A stretch of 64,000 nucleotides of DNA from Actinomycetota bacterium (GTDB lineage Bacteria; Actinomycetota; Acidimicrobiia; Acidimicrobiales; JAJPHE01). Both the position numbers and the translations under genes were made by a program. The stretch covers positions 42,036 through 106,035 of the forward strand of contig JAJPHE010000118.1 in assembly GCA_021325435.1 (NCBI GenBank), in the 5' to 3' direction. Positions within the stretch are counted from its first letter, which is position 1, and every line of letters starts with the position of its first letter. A model generated the notes under the pieces. That model saw nothing but the letters and a program-made list of their open reading frames with translations. It did no database searches and had not been told where the DNA came from. Positions 43,196 to 51,771 of this stretch are shown here, in pieces.

Positions 43196-44671
43196 ATGGG
43201 CGCCTTGGAGATGACCGCCGCTCGCTCGGACCGGGTGGCTCCGGCCGAGGAGGACCGTCTCCGCCGCCCCCTCGATCCCGGACGGGTGACACCGGGGCTT
43301 CCGATCACCGGCCTGCCCCGACCGTTCAACAGGTGGATGCGGGCTCTCGAGTCCGTGCACGGCTCTCGCCCCTCGCCGGTCGCCGCCCTGGTCGACGCCA
43401 CACTGGGCGGCGTTGCCGCCGGCCTGGCCGGTCTGGACCTCGTTCGCTCGGCGATCGCCGGGGCCGCCCTCGTGGTCTGCTTCTACCTGGCCGCCGTCTA
43501 CGCAGACCGCGACACGATCGAGACCCAAGGCGTGCTGTGGTACCCGGCCAAGGTGGCGGTCCCCGCCACCCTGCTGACCCTCGGTGGCGCGGTTGCCGAC
43601 GGTCACGTCGGGGTCCCGGTGATCGCCGCCGTCCCGGCCGGGGTCATCGCCGTGGGGTTGCTGACGTTGGCCCGGTCGGCCACGTGGGTGATGTTGTCGG
43701 TGGGCCGCCGACGTGGCCGCGGACTCCACCGCACGGTCCTCATCGGCACCCCCGCCACCGTCCAGCGGGTTGGCAGCAAGCTGGCCTCCTATCCGGAGGC
43801 GGGGTTGGCCCCCGTTGCCTCCGTGCTCGTCGACAGCGCGGGCCTCAGCGAGGACCCGGCGGCTGCCTGTCGCCGGTTCGCCGCCGATCACGCCATCGTG
43901 GCGCCAGCGGATGCCTTCGAGTGGGCCATCGGCGCCTGCCTCGAGAGCCTCGACGGCATGGACGTGCGCCTCTCCGTCGTCCCGCCGTTGGAGGATCTCT
44001 TCCTCAGCCCCGGGCTGGTCGCTCAGGTCGGCGGTTTGCCGCTCATCCCGCTGGCCCGGCTGCGACGGACCCGCACCAGCCTTCCGGCCAAGCGGGCCTT
44101 CGATGTCGTGGGAGCTCTCGTGCTCCTCGTCCTCCTGGCGCCGGTGATGGCGGTGGCGGCAGCGGCGGTGCTGGCCGACGGCGGTCGCCCGGTGCTGTAC
44201 CGACAGCGCCGAGTGGGTCGGCACGGAACGGTCTTCGAGATGCTCAAGTTCCGCTCGATGGTGAGGGACGCAGATGCCCGTGTCATCGACCTCACCGCCG
44301 CCAACGTCGCCGACGGACTCCTCTTCAAGCTGTCGGACGATCCGCGCGTTACCCGGGTCGGCCGGCTCCTCCGCCGCTTCGCGGTCGACGAGCTGCCGCA
44401 GCTGTGGAACGTGGTGAAGGGGGACATGAGCCTCGTCGGCCCGCGTCCGCTAGCACTCGAACCGACGCAGTTCGGCGCCCTCGACAGCCGCCGCCACAGT
44501 GTCCGCCCCGGCATCACCGGCTACTGGCAGATCAGCGGCGGCAACGGCCTCACGTGGTCCGAGATGGTGAAGCTCGATCTCGCCTACCTCGAGAACTGGT
44601 CGCTCTGGCTTGATCTGAGATTGCTGGCCCGCACCGTTCCGGCTCTGATCTCGCGGCGGGGGCCCTGGTAG
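43196..44671 (+). CDS. polyprenyl glycosylphosphotransferase (WcaJ-like)
   Basis: A protein of about 491 residues with the two-part layout of WcaJ/WbaP enzymes. Residues about 60-170 hold several hydrophobic segments, a nucleotide-fold-like middle region begins at TVLIGTPATVQRVG, and the C-terminal catalytic domain starts near residue 305 with KRAFDVVGALVLLVLLAPVM. VGRHGTVFEMLKFRSMV, the catalytic DE in FAVDELPQLWNV, MSLVGPRP and PGITGYWQISG follow. It would transfer a phosphosugar from a nucleotide donor to undecaprenyl phosphate and start one repeat unit. TTG 43175 and ATG 43211 are other possible starts. GTG 44674 of the next GT follows after 2 bp. Confidence 0.88.
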   Translation: MGALEMTAARSDRVAPAEEDRLRRPLDPGRVTPGLPITGLPRPFNRWMRALESVHGSRPSPVAALVDATLGGVAAGLAGLDLVRSAIAGAALVVCFYLAAVYADRDTIETQGVLWYPAKVAVPATLLTLGGAVADGHVGVPVIAAVPAGVIAVGLLTLARSATWVMLSVGRRRGRGLHRTVLIGTPATVQRVGSKLASYPEAGLAPVASVLVDSAGLSEDPAAACRRFAADHAIVAPADAFEWAIGACLESLDGMDVRLSVVPPLEDLFLSPGLVAQVGGLPLIPLARLRRTRTSLPAKRAFDVVGALVLLVLLAPVMAVAAAAVLADGGRPVLYRQRRVGRHGTVFEMLKFRSMVRDADARVIDLTAANVADGLLFKLSDDPRVTRVGRLLRRFAVDELPQLWNVVKGDMSLVGPRPLALEPTQFGALDSRRHSVRPGITGYWQISGGNGLTWSEMVKLDLAYLENWSLWLDLRLLARTVPALISRRGPW

Positions 44672-44673
44672 CG

Positions 44674-45903
44674 GTGAGGTTCGCTCTCTACCACCCGTGG
44701 GTCTACCTGAAGGGTGGCGCCGAGCGGGTCATTACCGAGCTGGTCGGGCGCAGCCGGCACGAATGGACGGTGTACACCCACCGCTTCCAACCGGACACCA
44801 CCTTCCCGCAGCTGTCCGGGATGTCGGTGGTCGAGCTGGAACCTCGGGTGTCGGTCCGACGGTCGGCGGCGCCGTTGGCCCGGGCCGCCTTGGCGATGGG
44901 GTCGGCCCGGCTTCCGCTTGACGAGTGTGACGCCCTGCTGGTGTCCTCCGAGGGGCTCGGCGACCTGGTGCTGTCGCGGGCCACGGTGCCGGCGGCCTGT
45001 TTCTGCCACACTCCGCTGAAGATCCTTCACGATCCGGCGACGAGGTCACGGCTGTCTCGCAGCCATCCGGCCAAGGCCATCGCGGCCCGGGCTGTGGCCC
45101 CGGCCTTCCGGCGTGCCGACCGACGGCTGTGGCGGCGATACCGGCACGTGCTAGCCAACAGCTCCGAGACCAGGGGGAGGATCGCCGCGGGAGGTTTGGC
45201 CGAAGCGGACGAGGTGGAGGTCCTCCACCCCGGAGTCGACTGCGACATGTTCCACCCCGGCAGGGAGACCCGCCAGCCCTTCTTCCTCGCCGCCGGGCGC
45301 ATCATGTGGCAGAAGAACCTGGCCCTGGCCATAGACGCCGTCGACGCCGCCCGACAACAGGGCGTCCGAGCCGGGTTGGTCATCGCCGGGGCGATGGACG
45401 AAAAGAGCCGGCCGTACCTGGCCGAGCTGCGGCGGCGGGCGCAGGGCCTTCCGGTCGCCTTCGAGGTCGATCCCGACGACGCCCGCATGGCCGATCTCTA
45501 CCGGCGGGCCCTGGCCTGCCTGGTGACGGCGCCGAACGAGGACTTCGGCATCGTCCCCCTCGAAGCAATGGCGTCGGGGACGCCCGTCATCGCGGTCGAC
45601 GCGGGCGGCCCCCGTGAGACCGTCGTGCACGGTCGGACCGGGTGGCTGGTACCCGGCCGGCCCGGGGCTTTCGCCGTGCGAATGGCCGAGGTGGCGGAGG
45701 CTGGGGACGACATGGCGCCGATGCGAAACGCGGCCCGCCGGCGAGCTCTCGATTTCAGATGGGACCGCTTCGTCGACCGCGTCGACGAAGTTATGGAGGC
45801 GGTGGCGAAGGGAGGGAGGCCCCCTCCGCCCGTTCGGCGCCCCGAGATCCTGCTGGGCGACTCAGCTGGCCAGCAGGTCGACGTCCTCGAGCGCGCCAAC
45901 TAG
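44674..45903 (+). CDS. glycosyltransferase family 4 (mannosyltransferase-like)
   Basis: A 409-residue GT-B enzyme. LYHPWVYLKGGAERVITELV is the acceptor loop with GGAERV, YTHRFQPDTTFPQL follows, and CHTPLKILHD near residue 111 is a feature of Alg2/WbaZ-type mannosyltransferases. The donor half has FFLAAGRIMWQKNLALAIDAV, and PNEDFGIVPLEAMASG near residue 287 gives E-x7-E. Given its place two bp after the PGT gene, it may add the second or third sugar on the lipid carrier. Mannose is inference. The last 42 bp overlap the convergent GT. Confidence 0.86.
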   Translation: MRFALYHPWVYLKGGAERVITELVGRSRHEWTVYTHRFQPDTTFPQLSGMSVVELEPRVSVRRSAAPLARAALAMGSARLPLDECDALLVSSEGLGDLVLSRATVPAACFCHTPLKILHDPATRSRLSRSHPAKAIAARAVAPAFRRADRRLWRRYRHVLANSSETRGRIAAGGLAEADEVEVLHPGVDCDMFHPGRETRQPFFLAAGRIMWQKNLALAIDAVDAARQQGVRAGLVIAGAMDEKSRPYLAELRRRAQGLPVAFEVDPDDARMADLYRRALACLVTAPNEDFGIVPLEAMASGTPVIAVDAGGPRETVVHGRTGWLVPGRPGAFAVRMAEVAEAGDDMAPMRNAARRRALDFRWDRFVDRVDEVMEAVAKGGRPPPPVRRPEILLGDSAGQQVDVLERAN

Positions 45904-46896
45904 GACCCCAGCAGCGTCGTCCCAACTCCAGGCAGGCAGGGAGGGCACGGCCAACCCGTCGACCAGCGCCTGCTGCAGGGCTGCCGCCCAGGCGTCCGCT
46001 CGGCCGACGGGCAGATAGCAGGCCCGTCCGCAGGTGCTTTCGCGGAGCACCGGGATGTCCGACACCAGCGCCGGTGTCCCACACGCCCACGCCTCGAGCG
46101 GTGGCAGCCCGAACCCCTCGTAGCGAGAGGGGTACATAAGTACGGCGGCGGCGGTGAGGAGGGCTCGCAGGTCGTCGTCGGATACGTAGCCGGCGTTCAC
46201 GACCGAGGGGACCGGCGGAACGTGCACCGGCGCGAAGGTCGGGTGGGGCAGCCCGACCAGGACGAGCTGGTGGGGGACCCGGCGCACCGCCCGGAGGTGG
46301 GCGCTCAGGGCCGTGGCCAGGTCCTTGCGGGGATCGGCCCAGCCGACGAAAAGGGCGAACGGACCAGCCAGCCCCCAGCGGGTGCGTACCGCTTCGACCT
46401 CTGGTGCCGATGCGGCCCGGAGGTAGGCGTCGACGGCCGGACGCACCGTCACCACCCGACCGGTCGCCCCGTGGGCCACGATCTCGTCCCGGACCGCGTG
46501 AGATGGGGTGATAACCAGCCTCGCCCTCCGGGCGGCCGCGGCCACCAGGGCGCCGTAGGCCCGCATCGCCGGAGCGAACCATCCGGGGCCGACGAGAGGT
46601 GCCAGGTCGTGGACCATCACCGCGGCGCGTCGGGTCGCCAGTGGCCCCGTGTTGGCGAGAGACAGAACCGGTCGGCCCCGCGCGGCGGCCGGCAGGACGA
46701 CCTGCTCCCACACGTGGTCGCCGAACCGCCCTGCCGGCGCCGGCAGCGTCCGGTCGACCCGCGGGTCGTTCACGCCCGGCGGGGCGAATACCTCGAGGTT
46801 TGCGCCCGTCTTCCGGGCGGCATCGAGCAGTGATCGGGCCGTCCGGTGCAGACCGGTGGGAGCGGCCCGCAGGAATCGCCCGTTGACGACGGTCAC
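45862..46896 (-). CDS. glycosyltransferase family 4
   Basis: A 344-residue GT-B enzyme. TVVNGRFLRAAPTGLHRTARSL opens it, SLANTGPLATRRAAVMVHDL is the acceptor loop, FVGWADPRKDLATAL starts the donor half, and YPSRYEGFGLPPLEAWACG near residue 258 is a textbook E-x7-E block. The gene at 47832 is a close paralogue: the same VNGRFL, SLANT-PL and YPSRYEGFGLPPLEA. The start is the GTG of GTGA, overlapping the upstream GT2 stop by 4 nt. It overlaps the convergent GT by 42 bp. Confidence 0.88.
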   Translation of the reverse strand: MTVVNGRFLRAAPTGLHRTARSLLDAARKTGANLEVFAPPGVNDPRVDRTLPAPAGRFGDHVWEQVVLPAAARGRPVLSLANTGPLATRRAAVMVHDLAPLVGPGWFAPAMRAYGALVAAAARRARLVITPSHAVRDEIVAHGATGRVVTVRPAVDAYLRAASAPEVEAVRTRWGLAGPFALFVGWADPRKDLATALSAHLRAVRRVPHQLVLVGLPHPTFAPVHVPPVPSVVNAGYVSDDDLRALLTAAAVLMYPSRYEGFGLPPLEAWACGTPALVSDIPVLRESTCGRACYLPVGRADAWAAALQQALVDGLAVPSLPAWSWDDAAGVLVGALEDVDLLAS

Positions 46897-47792
46897 GCCC
46901 CACCTCGCGCCGGTGGTCTGAGTAGCACCAAGCCGGCTGGGAAGCCGGCGAGTGTCCCCGCCGTGCGGGCCAGTGCCGACAGCGTGCCGAAGCGGTAGCC
47001 CCGCCGGGCGCAGGCGGCCGCATCGGCCAGCCCGTTGCGCCAGAGGGCGTCGACAGCAACGGTCACCGCCCGGCGCCGGTCGCTCCGACGCAGCTTGGCC
47101 AGTCGGCCGCCGGTGCCCTTCCCGTAGTTCCAGTCGAGCCGGAGCAGCGTCGGGCGATCACGCCACTGCTCGTGCCAGGCGAGGGCGTCCGGCTCGTAAC
47201 GTCCGACCAGTCCGCTGGTCACCATGCGGTCCAGCAGGTCCTGGTCCTCTCCGGCGGACAGCCAACGGCCGGGCCCGAGCCTCTCGTCGAATCCGCCCAG
47301 CGAAAGCAGCGCCGATCTCCGGACGGCCAGACTGGCGCCGTGGCCCAGAGCTCCCGTCGTCGCCGCGTCGAGGCGCGCCGGCGTGGGTTCGTCTTTGAGG
47401 GCGACCGGTCGCTCGGCAGCCGCCTGGTGGGGCGGCGGGACGGTGCGGCAGGTGACGAAGGAGATCTCGGGGCCGAAGGCGGCGGCGATGGCCTCGGCCC
47501 AACCGGGGGTCACCCGGACGTCGTCATCCACGAAGGCAACGATCTCCGTCGACGCCGCCACCGCTCCGAGGTTGCGGGCTCGAGACGCACCCGGCCCGTC
47601 GCATCGGATGACCTCGAACCCGGCGGCGGTCGCCACTCTGCCGGTCGCGTCCGAGCGCGAGGCGGAGTCCACCACGATGACCCGGTCCGCGCCGCGCAGG
47701 GCGCCGCGCAGGGCGGCGAGGCAGCCTTCGAGGAGGGCCGGGCGATCGCGGGTGGGCACGACGACCGTGAGAGCTCCGAGGTCGCCTCCCAC
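46893..47792 (-). CDS. glycosyltransferase family 2
   Basis: A 299-residue GT-A enzyme. VVVPTRDRPALLEGC, VVDSASRSDATG and FVDDDVRVTPGW near residue 88-99 form the donor site; GASLAVRRSALLSLGGFDE and AGEDQDLLDRM follow. The GTG at 47792 is taken as start; the frame continues much further but across the divergent gene. It is a paralogue of the GT2 at 48859, with which it shares VPSRDRP/VPTRDRP, DSAS and RRSALLS-GGFDE. Together with the GT4 genes it forms two related GT4+GT2 pairs. Confidence 0.84.
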   Translation of the reverse strand: MGGDLGALTVVVPTRDRPALLEGCLAALRGALRGADRVIVVDSASRSDATGRVATAAGFEVIRCDGPGASRARNLGAVAASTEIVAFVDDDVRVTPGWAEAIAAAFGPEISFVTCRTVPPPHQAAAERPVALKDEPTPARLDAATTGALGHGASLAVRRSALLSLGGFDERLGPGRWLSAGEDQDLLDRMVTSGLVGRYEPDALAWHEQWRDRPTLLRLDWNYGKGTGGRLAKLRRSDRRRAVTVAVDALWRNGLADAAACARRGYRFGTLSALARTAGTLAGFPAGLVLLRPPARGGA

Positions 47793-47831
47793 CGGCCGTC
47801 CACCAGCGTCGACCTCGGCCGATCCTGGGCG

Positions 47832-48887
47832 GTCAACGGACGGTTCCTGTCCGAGCCGGCCAGCGGTGTCCAGCGCGCCGCGGCCGGGTTCCTCGCTGTC
47901 GTGGGGGACATGTTCGGGCCGTTGCTGGTGTGCCCCTCTGGGCATGGCCCGCCCGCTTGGAGCGGCCCCGTCCGTCAAGCCCCCATACCGCCGGGCCGGC
48001 CGGGCCGTCTGCTGTGGGAGCAGCTGGCCGTTCCGGCGCTGGCGGCGGGCCGCCCGGTGATCAGCCTGGCCAACACGGCGCCCCTGACTGCCTGCGACAT
48101 CGTGTGCACCTACGACGCCGCCTTCCTGGCCCATCCCGAGTGGTTCCGCCCCTCGTTCCGCCACTCCTACGGGAGAGTGACTGCCGCCGCCGCCCGGCGC
48201 GCCGCCTCGGTGGTCGTGCCGTCGAGGTTCACCGCCGACGAGCTGCACCGTCTCCTCGCCGTCCCCCCGCATCGGGTCAACGTAGTGCCGCCCGGCATCG
48301 ACTCCATGTTCGTGCCCCCGACCGAGACGCTCAAGGTTCGGGTCAGGACCGTCTATGAGCTGCCCGAGCGCTTCGTGCTCTTCGTGGGCTCGCGTGACCC
48401 CCGCAAGGGCCTAGAGATCGCCGCCCGAGCGGCCGCCTCCGCCGGCTTGATGCTGGTGGTGGCCGGAGCGTCGGTCGCCGCCTTCTCCGGTCGGAGCCAA
48501 GTCAGGGGTGGTGCGCCGGGCGTCGTGTACCTCGATCGGGTTCCGGACTCCGACCTCGTGGCCCTCTACGGCGCCGCGCTGGCGTTGCTGTACCCCTCGC
48601 GCTACGAAGGCTTCGGCCTGCCGCCACTGGAGGCCATGGCCTGTGGCACACCGGTGGTGGCGTCCGACATCCCCGCCGTCAGGGAGACGTCAGCCGGCGC
48701 CGCCGTGTTGTGTCCGCCTGACGACCCGGTGGCGTGGGAAACTGCCGTAGGCGCCGTGACGAGTGATGCCGCCTTGCGTAGCGACCTGGTGGAGGCGGGC
48801 GCCGAAAGGGCCGCCCGTTCCTCGTGGGCGGAGGCCGGCGAGGGGCTGGCCGCGGTCATCAGGGCATGGCCCCGGTCACCGGGCTGA
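47832..48887 (+). CDS. glycosyltransferase family 4, start codon not visible
   Basis: A GT-B enzyme of about 350 residues, paralogue of the gene at 45862. AVNGRFLSEPASGVQRAAAGFL matches its N-terminus, then SLANTAPLTACDIVCTYD, FVGSRDPRKGLEIAARAA and YPSRYEGFGLPPLEAMACG (E-x7-E). The conserved start VNGRF is encoded by GTC AAC GGA at 47832 with no in-frame ATG, GTG or TTG nearby. The first usable in-frame codon is GTG 47901 (then ATG 47910), which would remove the conserved block. So the start may have been lost by mutation, be a rare codon, or be hidden by a sequence error. I give the homology-supported start. Confidence 0.75.
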   Translation, partial: VNGRFLSEPASGVQRAAAGFLAVVGDMFGPLLVCPSGHGPPAWSGPVRQAPIPPGRPGRLLWEQLAVPALAAGRPVISLANTAPLTACDIVCTYDAAFLAHPEWFRPSFRHSYGRVTAAAARRAASVVVPSRFTADELHRLLAVPPHRVNVVPPGIDSMFVPPTETLKVRVRTVYELPERFVLFVGSRDPRKGLEIAARAAASAGLMLVVAGASVAAFSGRSQVRGGAPGVVYLDRVPDSDLVALYGAALALLYPSRYEGFGLPPLEAMACGTPVVASDIPAVRETSAGAAVLCPPDDPVAWETAVGAVTSDAALRSDLVEAGAERAARSSWAEAGEGLAAVIRAWPRSPG

Positions 48888-49764
48888 AGTTTCCTGCGCC
48901 GAGCCGTTTGAACCGCCCGGTGACGGACCCGATGAGAGCGCCGGCGAACCGAAGGGCGTCGGCGGCGGCGCCGGTCTGGTAGCCGGCCCGCAGATGGCGG
49001 GGGAGCAGGGCGGCCGAGCGCTCCCAGGCCGCGCGACGAAGCAGCAACCAGTCCGGGTCCATCCCGAGCCGGTGGGCCTTGACGGCGAAGGCCCCCGCGC
49101 CGAGGCCGTACCGCCACTGGGACCGCATAGCGGTGGACTCCGGGCGCCACTGGCGGTGGACGACCACCGCCCCGGGCACCTGGACCCCCTCCCAGCCGAG
49201 TTGGAGGACCCGCCACAAAGCGTCGGCGTCCTCTGCTCCACCGAGGGCCACCCCGGCCCCGAGCGCCTCGTCGAATCCGCCGGCGGACAGGAGCGCGCTC
49301 CGCCGGAAGGCCATGTTGGCTCCGTGGCCGGCATCGAAGGGGTCGTCTCCCCGGCGGAACCGCCTACCGGCCAGCCCGTCGGTCACCGACAACGGCAACC
49401 GAGTCTCGCGGTCGGCAGCGACCCGCCCGGTGGCCCAGCCGACTGTCGGGTCGACGAACGGCTCGGCCATGGCCGACGCCCAGCCACCCGCGGGCAGGCA
49501 GTCGTCGTCCGTGAACAGCAGTACCTCGGCATCGGTGGACGCCGCCGCGGCGTTGCGGGCGGCGGAGGCGCCGGGCCGGTCGCAGCGCACCACCCGGGCC
49601 CCGGCTCGGTCCGCCGCCCGGGCCGTTCCCTGCGTCGTCGAGGCCGAGTCGGCGACGATCAGCTCGTCCCCTGGCCGTCGGGAAGCGGCCACTGCCGCCA
49701 GGCAGTCGGCCAGCAGCTCGGGACGGTCACGGCTGGGCACCACGATGGCGAGCCTCGGCTCCAC
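48859..49764 (-). CDS. glycosyltransferase family 2
   Basis: A 301-residue GT-A enzyme. VVPSRDRPELLADCLAAV, VADSASTTQG and FTDDDCLPAGGW near residue 84-95 form the donor site; GANMAFRRSALLSAGGFDE and GAEDADALWRVLQLGWEG follow. The C-terminal region (SQWRYGLGAGAFAVKAHRLG) is amphipathic. The start is GTG 49764, 22 bp from the divergent GT2 start. It overlaps the 3' end of the GT4 at 47832 by 29 bp. It is a paralogue of the GT2 at 46893. Confidence 0.85.
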   Translation of the reverse strand: MEPRLAIVVPSRDRPELLADCLAAVAASRRPGDELIVADSASTTQGTARAADRAGARVVRCDRPGASAARNAAAASTDAEVLLFTDDDCLPAGGWASAMAEPFVDPTVGWATGRVAADRETRLPLSVTDGLAGRRFRRGDDPFDAGHGANMAFRRSALLSAGGFDEALGAGVALGGAEDADALWRVLQLGWEGVQVPGAVVVHRQWRPESTAMRSQWRYGLGAGAFAVKAHRLGMDPDWLLLRRAAWERSAALLPRHLRAGYQTGAAADALRFAGALIGSVTGRFKRLGAGNFSPVTGAMP

Positions 49765-49786
49765 CCGCCCTTCCTACACTTCGGAG

Positions 49787-50692
49787 GTGCTCCTAAGCGT
49801 GGTGGTGCCCACCCGCGACCGGGCTCACCTGGTGGAAGCGGCCCTCGGCAGCGTCCTGCGCCAGCCCGACGTGGCCCTCGAGGTCGTCGTGGTCGACGCC
49901 GGGTCGGTCGACGAGACGCCGGAGGTGCTCCGGCGTCTGGCCCGGGCTGACGACCGGGTCCGGGTGGTACAGCTCGACTCGCCGGCGGGCCCGTCGGTCG
50001 CCCGCAACCGGGGCCTGGACGCGGCGGCGGGAGACCTGGTGGGCTTCCTCGACGATGACGACGAGTGGATGCCGTACGCCGCCGCCGCCGCCGCCCGCTA
50101 CCTCGCCTCCCGTCCTGGTCTCGGGGGGGTCAGCGGTTGGCACGAGGTGGTGGTGGAGGGAGCGTCGCCGCTCCACTACCGAGGCCCTCTGGTTTACGGG
50201 GGTGCTGAGCTCCTGTGGTGCAACTTCCCGGCGTCCCCGTTCGCCGTGTTCTGGCGAGATGCGCTGGGCGACGAGCTCCGCTTCGACGAGGACCTGGTGA
50301 CCTGCGAGGACTGGGACCTGTATCTGCGCTGCGCTCGCCGTCGGCCCATGGAGACGGTCCCCGCCGTGCTTTACCGGTACCACCAGCGCCCGCTGCCGAG
50401 GGTCAGCCGCGACGTCTCTCGCCGGGTAGCTGGTCGGGCCCGCTTCCTCGCCAAGCACGGGGCGGACATGACGCCCCGATGCCGCTCCTACCACGAGGCC
50501 CGGCTGGAGATCATGGCGACCGAGGGGCTGTCGGCCCGGGCCCGGCTGGGGTTGTCGCTGACCCGCCGGGTGCCGCCGGCGGTGGCGGCGGCGATCGCGG
50601 CCGAGTCGGCCAGCGCCCGGGTGGGCCGGCTGCGGGGAGATCCGGCGCGTAGCGCCCGCACCCTCCTCCGGCTCGTGCGCCGACTGGGATGA
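49787..50692 (+). CDS. glycosyltransferase family 2
   Basis: A 301-residue GT-A enzyme. LSVVVPTRDRAHLVEAALGSVL, VVVDAGSVDETPEVL and FLDDDDEWMPYAAAA near residue 86-100 form the donor site; here the acidic cluster is DDDDEW, as in many capsule GTs. FDEDLVTCEDWDLYLRCAR near residue 166 stands for the acceptor-side motif. GTG 49787 is the start. It is followed after 4 bp by a GT-B gene on the same strand, so the two form an operon. Confidence 0.86.
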   Translation: MLLSVVVPTRDRAHLVEAALGSVLRQPDVALEVVVVDAGSVDETPEVLRRLARADDRVRVVQLDSPAGPSVARNRGLDAAAGDLVGFLDDDDEWMPYAAAAAARYLASRPGLGGVSGWHEVVVEGASPLHYRGPLVYGGAELLWCNFPASPFAVFWRDALGDELRFDEDLVTCEDWDLYLRCARRRPMETVPAVLYRYHQRPLPRVSRDVSRRVAGRARFLAKHGADMTPRCRSYHEARLEIMATEGLSARARLGLSLTRRVPPAVAAAIAAESASARVGRLRGDPARSARTLLRLVRRLG

Positions 50693-50696
50693 CGGC

Positions 50697-51767
50697 TTGC
50701 GCATCTGTTTGGTTTCCGAGCATTACCCGGCCGAGCACGGCAGCGCCCCCGACCGGGCGCTGTTCGCCATCGGCCAAGGACTGGTGGACGAGGGGCACGA
50801 ACTGGAGGCGTGGTCATGGAAGGACTCGCCGCCCGATCTGGCGCCCCCGCCGTGGTGCCGGTGGGAGCCGCTGCCACCGGAGCCGGTCATGCGAACTCGG
50901 GCCCGGGCGATCCTGCGGCCCCGGTCCGACGTCGTCCGAGCCGGGTGGCGTCCGCCGCCGGCCGCCGATGTGGTGGTCGCCGACGACGTCGTCTCCTTCG
51001 CGGCGGTGGCGGCCGCCGAGCGGGCGGTGCTGACCGTGCACTACTCGGCCGTGCTCGACGGCCTCGCCCTCCGTAGCGTGTCGCCGGCCCGGCTGCAGGA
51101 CGTCAGGGCCGAGCGGCGGGCGGCCCGAGCCGCCGCCCTCTGCACGGCCTACTCGGTGCGGGTGGCGGCCGCTCTACCACGCCCTACGGTGGAGGTACCG
51201 GTCGCCTACCCGGTGCCGGCTGAGCCCCTGGAGCCGGTCGCCGAGCCGACCGCCGGTCTCCTCGCCGGCTGGCACTGGCCGGCGAACCGGTGGGCGCTGC
51301 GAAGGCTGTTGGCGGCGTGGCCGGCCGTACGGCGTCGGCTGCCCCGAGCCCGACTGGTCCTCGCCGGGCCCGGGTTGCGGGTCGACGAGGTCGGCGAGGT
51401 ACCAGGGGTTGAGGTGCGGGGGCGTCTCCGGCGGTCGGCCGACCTGCTGTCCGAGCTGGCGGTGGTGGCCTTCCCGTGCCCCCCCACGAGTGGGCCGAAG
51501 ATCAAGGTGCTCGAAGCCCTCGCCCACGGGATCCCGGTGGTCACGACCCCAGCGGGGCTGGAAGGTCTGGTGCCCGACGCAGCCCGTGGGGCCTCGGTCT
51601 GCACCGACGTTGCCGAATTCGCGCAAGCTCTCATCAGCCTGCTGTCCGACCCGGAGGCCGGGCTCCAAATGGGGGTGGCCGGCCGGGCCGCGGTGCTAGC
51701 CGCCCACAGCCCCCGAGCCGCGGCCCGGGCCCGGGTCAGCGCCTACCGCTCGGCCTTCGGGCTCTGA
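50697..51767 (+). CDS. GT-B glycosyltransferase
   Basis: A 356-residue GT-B enzyme starting at TTG 50697, 4 bp after the preceding stop. ICLVSEHYPAEHGSAPDRALFAIG is the acceptor loop, and VHYSAVLDGLALRSVSPARLQD and ALCTAYSVRVAAALPRPTV precede the domain junction. The donor half is short with GLLAGWHWPANRWALRRLLAAW, and CPPTSGPKIKVLEALAHGIPVV replaces the usual E-x7-E pattern, with Lys-Glu in the second place. So it is a divergent GT4 member. It ends 4 bp before the convergent Wzy-Wzz fusion gene. Confidence 0.82.
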   Translation: MRICLVSEHYPAEHGSAPDRALFAIGQGLVDEGHELEAWSWKDSPPDLAPPPWCRWEPLPPEPVMRTRARAILRPRSDVVRAGWRPPPAADVVVADDVVSFAAVAAAERAVLTVHYSAVLDGLALRSVSPARLQDVRAERRAARAAALCTAYSVRVAAALPRPTVEVPVAYPVPAEPLEPVAEPTAGLLAGWHWPANRWALRRLLAAWPAVRRRLPRARLVLAGPGLRVDEVGEVPGVEVRGRLRRSADLLSELAVVAFPCPPTSGPKIKVLEALAHGIPVVTTPAGLEGLVPDAARGASVCTDVAEFAQALISLLSDPEAGLQMGVAGRAAVLAAHSPRAAARARVSAYRSAFGL

Positions 51768-51771
51768 GCCC

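Noticed and set aside
43061..44224. Extension of the methyltransferase at 41942 to a 760-residue protein
   Set aside because: The added part is antisense to the sugar phosphotransferase gene and has low-complexity Gly/His/Gln composition.
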